From NCBI RefSeq assembly GCF_002866825.1, contig NZ_PKUS01000025.1, positions 24,042-88,041 of the forward strand: a stretch of 64,000 nucleotides of DNA, given 5' to 3'. This document shows positions 1 through 9,169 of this stretch, in pieces (position 1 is the stretch's first letter; each line of letters opens with the position of its first letter). The notes beneath the pieces are model-generated. The model was not told where the DNA came from. It worked only from the letters and a program-made list of their open reading frames with translations, and did no database searches. A program made the translations under genes and the position numbers. Source of the DNA: Pseudohalioglobus lutimaris (GTDB lineage: Bacteria; Pseudomonadota; Gammaproteobacteria; Pseudomonadales; Halieaceae).

Positions 1-1
1 G

Positions 2-1624
2 GTTGTGTTGTTGGCGCCACTGCTCACACTGTGGGCCGTGTGGCAGGTACCCGACGGTGTGCAGGGCACGGTAAAGTTTCTCTCCTACTATATTGAGCCT
101 GTTGAAGGTTCTCCCCTGCGGCGTTTGTTTGCCACGGTTTTTGCCATCATGGTGTTCGTCGGCGGACTTTATGCCTACCGTGTGGCGCGATGGTACGAGC
201 TCTCGGCAGCCTTTGCCTATGCGTCAGGGGCAGTGGGCGTTTGTTTCGCCGGTGACCTGATTACCCTGTTCCTCTACTGGGAATTGATGGCCCTGTTCTC
301 CACGGTTGTGGTGTGGTGTGGTGGCACGCCTGCGGCGCGGGCTGCAGGTATACGTTATGCCATCATGCACCTGCTGGGCGGTGTCATACTCAAGGTGGGT
401 ATCGAGGGAGTGGTCGTCGGTACCGGCTCCATCCAGGTCCAGCCCATGCTCGCCCACGATTTCAGTACCTGGATGATACTCATCGGTATCCTGATAAACG
501 CTGCTGCGCCTCCCGTTTCAGCCTGGTTGGCCGACGCCTATCCGGAATCCAGCCCCACGGGCTCCGTTTTCCTGTCGGCGTTTACCACCAAGACCGCGGT
601 ACTGGCACTCATCCTGCTGTTCCCCGGGGAACCGGTACTGATCGGTGTTGGCCTGTTCATGGTGATGTACGGGATTATCTATGCGCTGCTGGAGAATGAT
701 GCCCGGCGCATACTGGCGTACTCCATTGTCAACCAGGTTGGCTTCATGGTTTGCGCCGTGGGCATCGGCACGCAGATGGCGCTCAACGGCGCAGCGGCGC
801 ATGCCTTTGCGCATATCATCTATAAAGCGCTGTTGTTCATGAGTGCCGGCGTGGTTATCTATCGCACCGGCAAGAGCAAGTGTACGGACCTGGGCGGCCT
901 GTTCCGTACCATGCCGTTGACCACAGCCTGCGGCATTATCGGTGCACTGGCGATTTCCAGTTTTCCGCTCACTTCCGGCTTCACCACCAAAAGCATGATT
1001 TCCCAGGCCGCGGTGGATGAAAGTCTGGTTGTGGTTTACATGCTGCTGACTGCCGCCTCCGCTGGCGTATTCCTGCACGCGGGTATCAAGTTTCCCTGGT
1101 TTGTCTTTTTCCAACGTGATTCAGGACTGCGTCCCAAGGACGCCCCCTGGAATATGGGCCTGGCGATGGTTCTCTTCGCCGGTCTGTGCATTGTTCTCGG
1201 TGTGTTCCCCGAACTGCTCTATTCGCTGTTGCCCTACCCGGTGGAGTACGTGCCCTATACGGCGGGCAAGGTGCTGTTTTATCTGCAACTGCTGCTGTTC
1301 TCTGGCCTTGCGTTCTTCGTGCTGCTGCCGTTGATGAAGCGTACCGAGACCATAAGCCTGGACACCGACTGGCTGTGGCGTCGTGCCGGACCTGCGCTGC
1401 TCCGACTGGCTGAGAAGGGACTTGCGATAATGGGGGCCGTTATCGACAGGCTGCGGTTGCGCTCGCAGCAGCTTGCCCAGCGCCTGGCCACGCGTTACCT
1501 CGGCCAGCCCCACACAGCCGACAGCAAGGAACGTGGCGTGTTCGCGCGCTCCTGGCCGATCGGCACGACAGCTTTGTGGATCGCAGGTCTGCTCTCGGCG
1601 TATGTGTTGTTGTATTACCTGTAA
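2..1624 (+). CDS. mrpD: Mrp-type Na+/H+ antiporter subunit D-like protein, 5' end outside window
   Basis: Multi-spanning membrane protein of the proton-translocating NuoL/M/N-MrpD superfamily; such subunits conduct protons or sodium within multi-subunit cation/proton antiporters. The open frame enters from the left edge. A GTG at 5 is in frame, but the first residues already lie inside a hydrophobic segment, so the first 20-30 residues are probably missing. Seen: the TM5 glutamate in LYWELMAL, the lysine in TTKTAVLALI, a lysine in HIIYKALLFMSAG and a late lysine in TSGFTTKS, matching the proton-path residues of the superfamily. A C-terminal extension carries a basic amphipathic stretch and one last TM segment. 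The other mrp subunits would lie upstream of the window. An orphan NADH-dehydrogenase-like subunit is the alternative reading. Confidence 0.8.
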   Translation, partial: VVLLAPLLTLWAVWQVPDGVQGTVKFLSYYIEPVEGSPLRRLFATVFAIMVFVGGLYAYRVARWYELSAAFAYASGAVGVCFAGDLITLFLYWELMALFSTVVVWCGGTPAARAAGIRYAIMHLLGGVILKVGIEGVVVGTGSIQVQPMLAHDFSTWMILIGILINAAAPPVSAWLADAYPESSPTGSVFLSAFTTKTAVLALILLFPGEPVLIGVGLFMVMYGIIYALLENDARRILAYSIVNQVGFMVCAVGIGTQMALNGAAAHAFAHIIYKALLFMSAGVVIYRTGKSKCTDLGGLFRTMPLTTACGIIGALAISSFPLTSGFTTKSMISQAAVDESLVVVYMLLTAASAGVFLHAGIKFPWFVFFQRDSGLRPKDAPWNMGLAMVLFAGLCIVLGVFPELLYSLLPYPVEYVPYTAGKVLFYLQLLLFSGLAFFVLLPLMKRTETISLDTDWLWRRAGPALLRLAEKGLAIMGAVIDRLRLRSQQLAQRLATRYLGQPHTADSKERGVFARSWPIGTTALWIAGLLSAYVLLYYL

Positions 1625-1750
1625 CCTTCCTGAACACCTGGTGTGGGGTGCATCAAAGGCCGATTCTATGCGCTGGGTCTGCTCACAAAGGCTGGTAACC
1701 GAGAATGGACGAGGGCAGACGAATCCAGTGTCTCTTTAGCGCACCGGTTG

Positions 1751-2899
1751 TCAGCGGCGGCGCCGCTGGTCGTCCCGGGCAGCCAGGAATATCGCCGAGA
1801 TTCCGCTGATAGCCGAGGCCAGGGCAACCACCACCACGGTGGTAACGACCCCCCGATGAAGAAAAACGGCTACCAGTGCCGGCCCCATGGAAACCCCCAG
1901 GGCCTCTACACCCGGAGCCAAAGGTAGCAATGGTCTGGCCGCGGGTGAATGGGCGATGCTGCCCAGAAAGTTGGCGATGCCCAGATTCCACGAAAAGCCC
2001 CAGAGTGAAATCGCCAGCAGATAGGCGAGCGGCCCTCCGCCAAAACTGAACACGGACATTGCAATACACTGCATAACCAGCACGGAGAGCAGCAGTGACT
2101 CGCGCCTGATTCGATTACTCATTGCCAGGGCAGTGAGTGACCCTGCCGCCTGGCAGACCAGTGAAAGACTCAAGTACAGACCTAGTTTGCCACCCTGCAC
2201 GCCGCTGGCGTCACCGAGAGATTCCGCATAGGTCCAGACTGCACCCAGGTTCACGGCATAGGTAAATAAACCGATAGTGGGAAGCAGGCTCGCCGGTCGA
2301 GTCAGGTGAAGGTGGGTCAGGTTCGCCGCTTTTGATGTCTCTCTCGCAGGCAGGCGGCCGCTGAGGACCAGGCCCAGTGTAGCGGTTCCGGCGATCAGGC
2401 TGGTAACAGATGTCCAATCCCAGTTAATACCAAGGGGGGGCAGCAGCGCCAGTGCGCAGACGGCATAGATCATGTTTGACAGGCTGAGCAGGGCGAAGGC
2501 AGCGGTCGCATTGCTGCGCCGACCGAGTAACACGAGGGCGCCAGAATAGGCCAGACCGTCTCCAAGCAGGCCGGTCAAGAATCTGAGCAGAAGTAACCCT
2601 TCGAAGCCGCTGGCATATTGTGACGAGAGATTGCCCGCGAGGATGCCGACCAGACCCAGGCGGCAGAGCACTGCACAGCCCAGTCGCGGTGCGAGTAACA
2701 AGCTGAACAGCGACGCGAGTGCCAGGCCAGCGATTTCGGCAGTCATCAGATAACCGATTTGGCTGTCGCTCAGGGCCAGCGCATCACTGGCAGCTGGAAG
2801 CAATACCGGGGCGAGGTTAAAAGCGGCTGCACCACTCATGCCCGCAAGCAGAACGGCGGGCAGCTGCAAGGGTGTGGCCTCGCGGGCCCGAATACGCAT
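1751..2899 (-). CDS. MFS transporter
   Basis: Major facilitator permease of 382 residues with about 12 hydrophobic segments, in the inner membrane; substrate unknown. The N-terminal segment (residues 12-35, PAVLLAGMSGAAAFNLAPVL) and the repeated small-residue-rich helices resemble the YbfB/YjiJ-like or sugar-efflux MFS groups. It starts at an ATG 8 nt after the stop of the upstream regulator-like gene, with a short GGGA upstream, so the two are probably cotranscribed. That neighbour may sense the same compound or control its transport. The 3' end is followed by about 125 nt with no clear terminator before the converging antiporter gene. Family is confident, substrate is not. Confidence 0.75.
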   Translation of the reverse strand: MRIRAREATPLQLPAVLLAGMSGAAAFNLAPVLLPAASDALALSDSQIGYLMTAEIAGLALASLFSLLLAPRLGCAVLCRLGLVGILAGNLSSQYASGFEGLLLLRFLTGLLGDGLAYSGALVLLGRRSNATAAFALLSLSNMIYAVCALALLPPLGINWDWTSVTSLIAGTATLGLVLSGRLPARETSKAANLTHLHLTRPASLLPTIGLFTYAVNLGAVWTYAESLGDASGVQGGKLGLYLSLSLVCQAAGSLTALAMSNRIRRESLLLSVLVMQCIAMSVFSFGGGPLAYLLAISLWGFSWNLGIANFLGSIAHSPAARPLLPLAPGVEALGVSMGPALVAVFLHRGVVTTVVVVALASAISGISAIFLAARDDQRRRR

Positions 2900-2907
2900 T
2901 CCCGCGT

Positions 2908-4497
2908 TCAGTGTTCGCCAGTGCTCAGGGCAAGGCCTGCCGCAGCGAGTCCGCTGAGAATCTCCTCCACCAGGGAGTCCTCAAGGACAAAACAACTCAG
3001 CCAGCGGCGACCGAGTCTCGGAAATTCAGGCCGAGAGTCGAGTAAAAGCGCCAATTGCTTCTCCGCACCAGCCGTGTCCCCGAGTTTCCCGAGGATTGCT
3101 GCGCGTAGCATGGGTTGCCAGAACAATGGAGAAGGGCGGAATTGATCTGCGACGGCAAGCGCTTGATCGTAGAGGCCTTGTCGGTACGCGTTGAGGCAGG
3201 CGGGGTAGCTCAAACTGTGCGGCGCCGTCGGCATCAAGGTCTGAATTTCGGATAGCACCTCGCAGCCGCGCTGCCATTCGCCAGCGAGCGCCACCGCCAG
3301 CGCTGCGTCTCCGCGGTAACCCGGAGAAAGATGCTGGTCATCCAACAAGGGGCCTAACACCTGCATCAACTCTGCTTTTTGCCTGGCCCGCAGCAGCGCG
3401 TAGCCCAGTGCAAGTTTACAGGTGGCGTTTTCCGGGGCCTGGGCGAGTGCGCGCCGGGCCAGGGCGATTGACTCTTCTGGCAGGGGCCCTTCTTCGGTGA
3501 AGCCCAGTGCGTAGCCGGCGCGTCGCGCATCGACCAGTAAGGAAAGTAGAACCGCATTCTCGGGATCGCGCGGCGCAGCATACTCCAGCGCCCTGCGGGC
3601 TGCCTGGTAGCTCTCCATGCTATGCCGGTTGAAGTAACGATAAAAAAGGAGTGTAGCCTCCTCGCTGGTGAAAGATGATTTGTGCTCGGGGTGAATGGCT
3701 TCCATCAGTGATTGATTGATGGTGCCTGAATACACGTCCGCTGTGCGCGCAAGAATTGTGGTCACAATCTCATCCTGCACGGCCAGTATGGCATCCTCCC
3801 GCCAGACCCTGTCAATCCGTTCGGCCCACAGGATTTCCCCGCTGGCCAGGCTTTGCAGACTGGCATTGACGCGCAGACGCGACTGGTCTCGCTGGACGCT
3901 GCCATGCAGCATAAAGCCCGTAAATTGCTGCGACGCATCGTCCGCTCTCTGGTGCGGAATAATGCGCAGACAGGGCAGCCTGGCCAGGGTGATTTCCAGC
4001 TCATCCGTCAGGCTCTGAGCCAGACTGTTTGCACCCGAAGATGCGTCCCTGCACTCGAAAGATGTCACCAGCAGCGTCTGCCGGGACGAGAGGTCCTCTG
4101 TCTTGAGCGCTGTCGCAGGCGGCCTCTCCCCGACACGCTCGAAGCAGGGTAGGTAGTGCCCCTTTGGAATACTGATCCGGTATTCATAACAATTTTTGGT
4201 AGCTGCATAGTAAGCGTCGATTGCCTTGCGCAGCTTGATCATCTCCACTCGCACAATGGCGTCCAGCTCGGGATCAAACTCATCGCCGCGGCCAAATATG
4301 GTCGCGGCCAGTTCGCGCTGATTGAGCACCCGCTCGTTGCCATCGAGGGCGCTCTCTACCAAATGGGTCAATAGCTTACGCAGGCGGGGGGAAGCCGGAA
4401 AGTCGCGGCTGGCAATCAGGTGCTCCAGGTCTTCGCGCACGCCAGTGGTTGCCCAGTCTTCGGGCGAATGTGACCGCGCTGGTCTGGCAGGCGTCAT
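2908..4497 (-). CDS. TPR protein with winged-helix-like N-terminus (putative regulator)
   Basis: Protein of 529 residues, cytosolic by appearance. Residues about 25-115 have a pattern seen at the N-terminus of regulator/adenylate-cyclase-like TPR proteins: FPASPRLRKLLTHLVE, a central RVEMIKLRKAI helix and a C-terminal YRISIPKGHYLP strand that resembles the wing of OmpR-type DNA-binding domains. A middle region (about 140-250: TLLVTSFE, GFMLHGSVQ, LWAERIDR) resembles the TolB/FlgO-like module of CadC-type regulators. TPR-like helices follow (about 280-500). Start: the frame is open from a GTG at 4515, but the ATG at 4497 has GGAGAG about 10 nt upstream and is preferred. It is divergent from the ureohydrolase cluster and followed after 8 nt by the MFS gene, so control of either is plausible but inferred. 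Confidence 0.6.
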   Translation of the reverse strand: MTPARPARSHSPEDWATTGVREDLEHLIASRDFPASPRLRKLLTHLVESALDGNERVLNQRELAATIFGRGDEFDPELDAIVRVEMIKLRKAIDAYYAATKNCYEYRISIPKGHYLPCFERVGERPPATALKTEDLSSRQTLLVTSFECRDASSGANSLAQSLTDELEITLARLPCLRIIPHQRADDASQQFTGFMLHGSVQRDQSRLRVNASLQSLASGEILWAERIDRVWREDAILAVQDEIVTTILARTADVYSGTINQSLMEAIHPEHKSSFTSEEATLLFYRYFNRHSMESYQAARRALEYAAPRDPENAVLLSLLVDARRAGYALGFTEEGPLPEESIALARRALAQAPENATCKLALGYALLRARQKAELMQVLGPLLDDQHLSPGYRGDAALAVALAGEWQRGCEVLSEIQTLMPTAPHSLSYPACLNAYRQGLYDQALAVADQFRPSPLFWQPMLRAAILGKLGDTAGAEKQLALLLDSRPEFPRLGRRWLSCFVLEDSLVEEILSGLAAAGLALSTGEH

Positions 4498-4526
4498 CAC
4501 AGTCAATCTCTCCACTTTTTCTGCGC

Positions 4527-4576
4527 GTTAACAACGGAGTTAACGGTCGGTTATTGAAAACGGTAACTTTCTTAAC
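4527..4576. promoter_or_regulatory. TTAAC repeats in divergent intergenic region (candidate operator)
   Basis: The 136-nt gap between the regulator-like gene (minus) and the ureohydrolase cluster (plus) holds two identical palindromes GTTAAC at 4527-4532 and 4539-4544, 12 nt apart, and a further TTAAC at 4572-4576. A GGTAAC lies between them at 4562-4567. Spaced palindromic half-sites between divergent genes, one with a putative DNA-binding domain, fit an operator. No binding protein is shown. Confidence 0.35.
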
Positions 4577-4633
4577 CTACCACCACGCAGTGAATATAGC
4601 CACACTTCCCCCTACACACATGTCGTCACAGCG

Positions 4634-5971
4634 ATGAGAGCAACCATGATAAGAACAGTCAGACATATGCAAGAAACTAATCACCCCGCTGAACGAAATG
4701 CGCCGACGGCATGGGCGAAGCTGCTCGCAGCAGTCCTGCTATGTGGCGCGACCGGGGCGGTGCAGGCGCAGTTGGTCGGCTCTCCCGATGAGCACCCGGC
4801 GATGGTCGACCCGATCGATAAAGGTGAGCAGCCCATTGTCCATCTCAATCCGGATGACCCCGGATACGATGCCTGGCGAGTGGTTCGTGAAGACCTTGCG
4901 GAAGGGCGTGAGCCCGGCCCGATCAATGTGCAGCGCTACAAGGGTGGATTCCCGTGGATTGGTATCCCCACCTTTTTCCATCTGCCGGTCGCGTTGACGC
5001 CGGAAGATCTCAAAGCAGGTGAAGTCGACGTGGCAATCATGGGTGCTGAACTGGTGGGCGGCATGCGTGCGCGCACCTGGGGCCCGATGGAAATGCGTAA
5101 CCCACATCGCTCGGAGATATACCACCTGTGGGGAGAGTGGGCCATGCCGGAGTTGGATTCCGGATTAGCCTGGGAGCGTGAATTGCGGGTGGTGGACTAC
5201 GGGGACGCGCCGATGGAACCGCTGAGCCTTGAGAGAACCATTCCGGAAGTACGCAAGCTCGTACGCCAGATTGCCGGCGTAAAACTGAAAAATGGCAAAC
5301 AGACTGTGCCCATCATTGTCGGTGGTGCTCACGCCCTGATGTATCCGGATTACGCGGCCCTTGCAGACGTCTATGGTAAAGACAAGATCGGGGTTATCCA
5401 TTTTGACGCCCACCAGGACTATGCACCGACCGGTTTTGGCCATATCCATACCCACGGCAACCCGGTGCGCGCGTTACTGCTTGAGGGTTTTCTGGAAGGC
5501 GATAAGTTCGTACAGGTTGGCCTGCGCGGTCCCACCTCTACCGATGTACCCACGCTTAAGGAGGCCCGTGCCGCCGGTATTCGGTATCACACCATGGCTG
5601 AGGTAGAGAAGCGAGGCTGGGAAGCAGTGATGGAGGATGCTCTGAAAGAGGTGCGGGAGCAGGCCGACTACCTGTTTATCTCCTTCGACGTGGATGTAAT
5701 AGACCCGACGTTCATGCCCGGCACGGCAACACCCGAACCGGGTGGTCTCTATATCCGCGAGGTTTTGCCGATGATGCGCCGCTTGTGCGCCGAGAACGAT
5801 ATTGTCGGCGTCGAAATCGTTGAGTTAAAGCCGGATGCGGATGTGGGGTACACCTCGGTGCAAAATGCCAAGGCGGTGCTGCGCCAATGCCTGAACGGTA
5901 TGGCCATGCGCAAGAAAGGCCTGACCGAGCCCGGGTACTTGCATCCGGTGATGGTAGATGACGGTCACTGA
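4634..5971 (+). CDS. secreted agmatinase/arginase-family ureohydrolase
   Basis: Binuclear-metal ureohydrolase (agmatinase/arginase/guanidinobutyrase superfamily) that would split a guanidino compound into urea and an amine. The N-terminus has a hydrophobic stretch ending VQA-QL near residues 45/46, a probable signal peptide. Metal-ligand motifs are present: GGAH (H233; usually GGDHS), FDAHQD (D258, H260, D262) and SFDVDVIDP (D352, D354). At 445 residues it is longer than cytosolic agmatinases (about 300-320) because of the leader and an N-terminal extension. Start codons at 4634, 4646 and 4667 are all possible; none has a strong ribosome site. It overlaps the next gene by 14 nt and heads the envelope cluster. 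Substrate is not predictable; GGAH for GGDH is unusual. Confidence 0.8.
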   Translation: MRATMIRTVRHMQETNHPAERNAPTAWAKLLAAVLLCGATGAVQAQLVGSPDEHPAMVDPIDKGEQPIVHLNPDDPGYDAWRVVREDLAEGREPGPINVQRYKGGFPWIGIPTFFHLPVALTPEDLKAGEVDVAIMGAELVGGMRARTWGPMEMRNPHRSEIYHLWGEWAMPELDSGLAWERELRVVDYGDAPMEPLSLERTIPEVRKLVRQIAGVKLKNGKQTVPIIVGGAHALMYPDYAALADVYGKDKIGVIHFDAHQDYAPTGFGHIHTHGNPVRALLLEGFLEGDKFVQVGLRGPTSTDVPTLKEARAAGIRYHTMAEVEKRGWEAVMEDALKEVREQADYLFISFDVDVIDPTFMPGTATPEPGGLYIREVLPMMRRLCAENDIVGVEIVELKPDADVGYTSVQNAKAVLRQCLNGMAMRKKGLTEPGYLHPVMVDDGH

Positions 5972-6818
5972 GCCCAGCAAACTCAAGGCCTTAGATGCAA
6001 TGACAGGTTACCTGAGAAAAGCGCTCGCAGAACCACTGGTCGGCTTTACCCTTCTGGCCGGAATGATTTTTGCGGTCTGGAACGTCTGGGGTGAGCCTGA
6101 AGCTGAGTTGATTGTCATTACCCGGGACAGAGTGGCTGCGCTGGCTGAAGAGCATCGCCTGCTTGAAGGTCGCGCACCCTCAGCGGAGCAATTAGAGCAG
6201 CTGGTGCAGCGACACATCGACGAGGAAGTACTGGTGCGCTCAGCCTATGCGCTAGGCCTGAACCGTGGCGATGGGAGGGTGCGTCGACAACTCATCAATA
6301 AGATGAGTTTTGTAGTTGAGCAGGAGCCGGGCGAGCCAACCGAGGCCGATCTTCAGGCAATGTACCTGGCGAACCCGGAGCGTTACCAGAGCCCCGCCCA
6401 GGCCGATCTTGTGCAGGTTCATACTGGAGAGGACGCGGTTGACGCGCAGACAGTGCAGGCGCTTGCCAGCGGTTCCCTGGAGCCCTCGATACTGGGGCGG
6501 GTCAGTCAGGTCTATGGTGTGATGGACATAGAAATAGCGGAGGCGATTGGTGCGGAGAACGCAGCGGTATTGGCTGCTGCGGCTCCGGGTAGCTGGCATG
6601 GGCCGTATAGTGGGCCGCAGGGGTTGTTGCTGGTCAAGCTTGTTGAGCGACGCCCGCAGGCCGAATTTCCCAGGGACCAATTGCAGCGTTACTTGCGCGA
6701 GGACTGGTATATAAGCCAACGACAGGCACTGCGCAGGCAGCAACTCGATACGCTGCGCCGTGGCTACCGTGTTGAAGTGGAGGCCTTCAAGCCATCGCTG
6801 CAGGTTGCGGGGTCGTAA
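5958..6818 (+). CDS. membrane-anchored peptidylprolyl isomerase-like protein (parvulin/SurA-like)
   Basis: Protein of 286 residues with one N-terminal TM segment (about residues 26-46, LVGFTLLAGMIFAVWNVWG) and a periplasmic SurA/PpiC-like region. The order is a helical chaperone part (about 50-130, with HIDEEVLVRSAYALGL and RRQLINKMSF as in SurA N-domains), then a degenerate rotamase-like part with SWHGPYSGPQGLLLVKLVERR (about 212-233). It overlaps the 3' end of the ureohydrolase gene and is followed 4 nt later by the HupE-like gene. It probably helps fold or assemble exported neighbours. Catalytic isomerase activity is uncertain because the rotamase core looks eroded. Confidence 0.7.
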   Translation: MTVTEPSKLKALDAMTGYLRKALAEPLVGFTLLAGMIFAVWNVWGEPEAELIVITRDRVAALAEEHRLLEGRAPSAEQLEQLVQRHIDEEVLVRSAYALGLNRGDGRVRRQLINKMSFVVEQEPGEPTEADLQAMYLANPERYQSPAQADLVQVHTGEDAVDAQTVQALASGSLEPSILGRVSQVYGVMDIEIAEAIGAENAAVLAAAAPGSWHGPYSGPQGLLLVKLVERRPQAEFPRDQLQRYLREDWYISQRQALRRQQLDTLRRGYRVEVEAFKPSLQVAGS

Positions 6819-6822
6819 TGTA

Positions 6823-7836
6823 ATGCCTGCTTTGCGTAGTTGGCTGTCTCGCGCGCAACGGCTGGCGACCTGTGCCTCTGTCATGCCGCTAGTGTTCGCT
6901 TTACTGCTGGCACCCGCTGCGTCTGCCCACGACACCGGGGTAGCCAGTATCGTGTTGCAAGAGAATGCACCCAACCAGTTCCTGCTGCAGGTCAAACTGC
7001 CCGAGAATATCGAACCTGAACCACCGGGTGTGCCAGCAAGTTGCCAGGTGACCGCTGGCGGCTCCCGGACGCTGCCGTCGCGCAATCGACTCGATATCTG
7101 GGCGCTGTCGTGTATGGGTCCTGTGGCGGCTGGGGAAGGTATCGATTTTCCATGGCGCAGGGAAGCGGTGGCCGTGCAGGCGACGTTACTGGACGGCAGC
7201 GAGCGTACGTTCTTCATCAATATCAGCGAGCGAGGCAGCAAGCTGACGTTCGACGAAATGCGCGAAACCGCGCGACCGATGTGGCAGACGTTAGAAGACT
7301 ATTTCACCCTGGGCGTTGAGCATATCCTCAGTGGTTGGGATCACCTGGCGTTTGTATTGGCGCTGTGCCTGATCGCCAGCGGCCGCCACCTGGTCGCCCT
7401 GGTCACTGCCTTCACCGTGGGCCATTCGTTGACGCTTGCACTGGCCGTTATCGGTTGGGTGAATGTACCGATACCCGCAGTGGAGGCCTGCATTGCCCTG
7501 TCCATCGCCTTTGTAGCGCGCGAAGTGCTGCGGCCCTCCCCAGGAAAAAACAGGGGGGTGCCTATAGCGCTGCTCTTTGGCCTGCTGCACGGTCTCGGTT
7601 TTGCCAGTGCGCTCAATGAGATCGGGTTTCGTCAGGGAGAACTGTTAGCGGGTCTGGTGGCTTTTAACATCGGTGTGGAAGCCGGGCAGCTCCTGTTTGT
7701 CTGCCTGGTGCTGGCGCTTGCGCTGCTTGTGCGCCCTCTCGCTTTTCCCCTACAGGCTCGCGCGGCCACGGCCTGCCTGCTCGGTGCACTGGGGATGTTC
7801 TGGACCATCGAGCGGGTGGCGTCCTTTGCGGTCTGA
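6823..7836 (+). CDS. HupE/UreJ-family membrane protein
   Basis: Protein of 337 residues: signal peptide (ending about ASAHDTG), a soluble extracytoplasmic domain of about 140 residues, then six or so TM helices with the family signature EHILSGWDHLAF and later VGHSLTLALA and LLFGLLHGLGFASAL. HupE/UreJ proteins are linked to nickel or cobalt uptake in hydrogenase and urease clusters, but this two-domain subgroup is uncharacterised. The frame is open from 6760, but the ATG at 6823, just after the upstream stop, gives a proper signal peptide and is chosen. Its place next to a secreted binuclear-metal hydrolase suggests a metal-supply role (inference). Confidence 0.75.
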   Translation: MPALRSWLSRAQRLATCASVMPLVFALLLAPAASAHDTGVASIVLQENAPNQFLLQVKLPENIEPEPPGVPASCQVTAGGSRTLPSRNRLDIWALSCMGPVAAGEGIDFPWRREAVAVQATLLDGSERTFFINISERGSKLTFDEMRETARPMWQTLEDYFTLGVEHILSGWDHLAFVLALCLIASGRHLVALVTAFTVGHSLTLALAVIGWVNVPIPAVEACIALSIAFVAREVLRPSPGKNRGVPIALLFGLLHGLGFASALNEIGFRQGELLAGLVAFNIGVEAGQLLFVCLVLALALLVRPLAFPLQARAATACLLGALGMFWTIERVASFAV

Positions 7837-7855
7837 GTCCGCCCGTTAGGGCCTT

Positions 7856-9103
7856 ATGATGCGCAAGCTGCAGTTGTCGCTAGGTATGCTCGCCGTTGCC
7901 GGCGCGGCCGCCGGCGAAGAGACGGGCGAACGCCCCCATCAAACGAGTTACGGTGAATTGTCTGTGCTCGAAGAGTACCGCGATCCTGCTCAGCGCACCG
8001 GCCATCTCGCGATGGCCCCGGCCATTGATGCCCTGCAGCCCTACTTTAACTTCAAGGCATCCTTGAGTGAGCGCGCAGGCATCCACTACGTGGTCGAGTA
8101 TGCCCCTCTCTTTCAAACGCAACTGGATGGTGGTGCAGGTAATACGGCTGGCGATGAGGCCAACTTTATCCTCAAGTGGACGCCAACTGTAGCGGACAGC
8201 GACGATGAAAACGGCTTACTTGCCTGGTATCAGTTTCAGAATACCTTCACCGAGCACAATACCAGCGAGTTCATGCAGCGAATGGGGGTTCTGTCGCCGC
8301 TCAATGGGGGCGTCACCGGGGAGGGCAATGGCTCGTCCGATTTTCTGCAGCACTTTGCCTGGGAACAGCACTTTGGCGAACGCTGGCGCCTGATGGCAGG
8401 CAAGCTGACCAGCCGCGTACTGCTGAACCTCAATCGCTATGCGATCAGCGATCGCGAGGATTTCTTTTCTCCCATGCTGGTGAACAATCCGGTTGTACCC
8501 TACACCGGCCGATTGGGCCTGGGTGCTTTCGTGGAGTACAAGGAGGAGCAATGGTACGTATCGACCATGGTTCGCCAGGCGGGTGGCACCAGTCAATGGT
8601 TTGAGTTCGACGAACTGCACGCCGATGAATTGGAGTACGTGGCCGAGATTGCGCTGACGCCGGAAAATGTTTTTGGCCTGGGAGAGGGCGTATATCGCTT
8701 TACCCCGTCGTGGACAGACGCGGTGGGTGACGGCGTTGCTGCGCAGCCATCGGGCTGGAGCATTTCCGTTAGTGCCGACCAGGACATTGGTGACAAGCTG
8801 GGCGCTTTATTCCGCTATGCCTATGCCAACGAAGACTTTCGCGACTTCAAACAGAGGCTTTCCCTGGGCGCGCAGATCAAGCAGCCGCTGGGCATGCAGA
8901 ATGATCGAATTGGCGTGGGTGCCTGGTGGGGTGAGCCAACCGACCGCGACCTTGACGGCGAGTACGGGCTGGACGCGTTCTGGATGATTCAGGTCGCTCC
9001 CTTTATGGAGCTCAGCGCTGACCTGCAATTAGTGCTGGACCCTGCGCTGAGCAACCGGAATCAGGCGTGGATGGGGGGCTTGCGCATGCGGTTTGTATTC
9101 TGA
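7856..9103 (+). CDS. OprB-like outer-membrane porin
   Basis: Protein of 415 residues with a signal peptide (MMRKLQLSLGMLAVAGAAAG) and a beta-rich body of alternating aromatic and polar residues ending in MRFVF, the terminal-Phe signal of outer-membrane barrels. Stretches such as HFAWEQHFGERWRLMAGK and NRYAISDREDFFSPML resemble carbohydrate-selective OprB-type porins, which pass small solutes. It lies between the HupE-like gene (19 nt upstream) and the DUF3604 gene and probably supplies the outer-membrane pore for whatever the cluster handles. The barrel call is firm, the selectivity is not known. Confidence 0.7.
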   Translation: MMRKLQLSLGMLAVAGAAAGEETGERPHQTSYGELSVLEEYRDPAQRTGHLAMAPAIDALQPYFNFKASLSERAGIHYVVEYAPLFQTQLDGGAGNTAGDEANFILKWTPTVADSDDENGLLAWYQFQNTFTEHNTSEFMQRMGVLSPLNGGVTGEGNGSSDFLQHFAWEQHFGERWRLMAGKLTSRVLLNLNRYAISDREDFFSPMLVNNPVVPYTGRLGLGAFVEYKEEQWYVSTMVRQAGGTSQWFEFDELHADELEYVAEIALTPENVFGLGEGVYRFTPSWTDAVGDGVAAQPSGWSISVSADQDIGDKLGALFRYAYANEDFRDFKQRLSLGAQIKQPLGMQNDRIGVGAWWGEPTDRDLDGEYGLDAFWMIQVAPFMELSADLQLVLDPALSNRNQAWMGGLRMRFVF

Positions 9104-9169
9104 CTTTTGCCAACCGAGATTTATCAGGGTCTCCTCAGCGTAGTCATGGGGAGGCCAGGGAGAAAGGCA

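Noticed and set aside
6252..7241. Minus-strand frame of 329 residues across the parvulin and HupE genes
   Set aside because: Spans two coding genes on the other strand, no recognisable domain.
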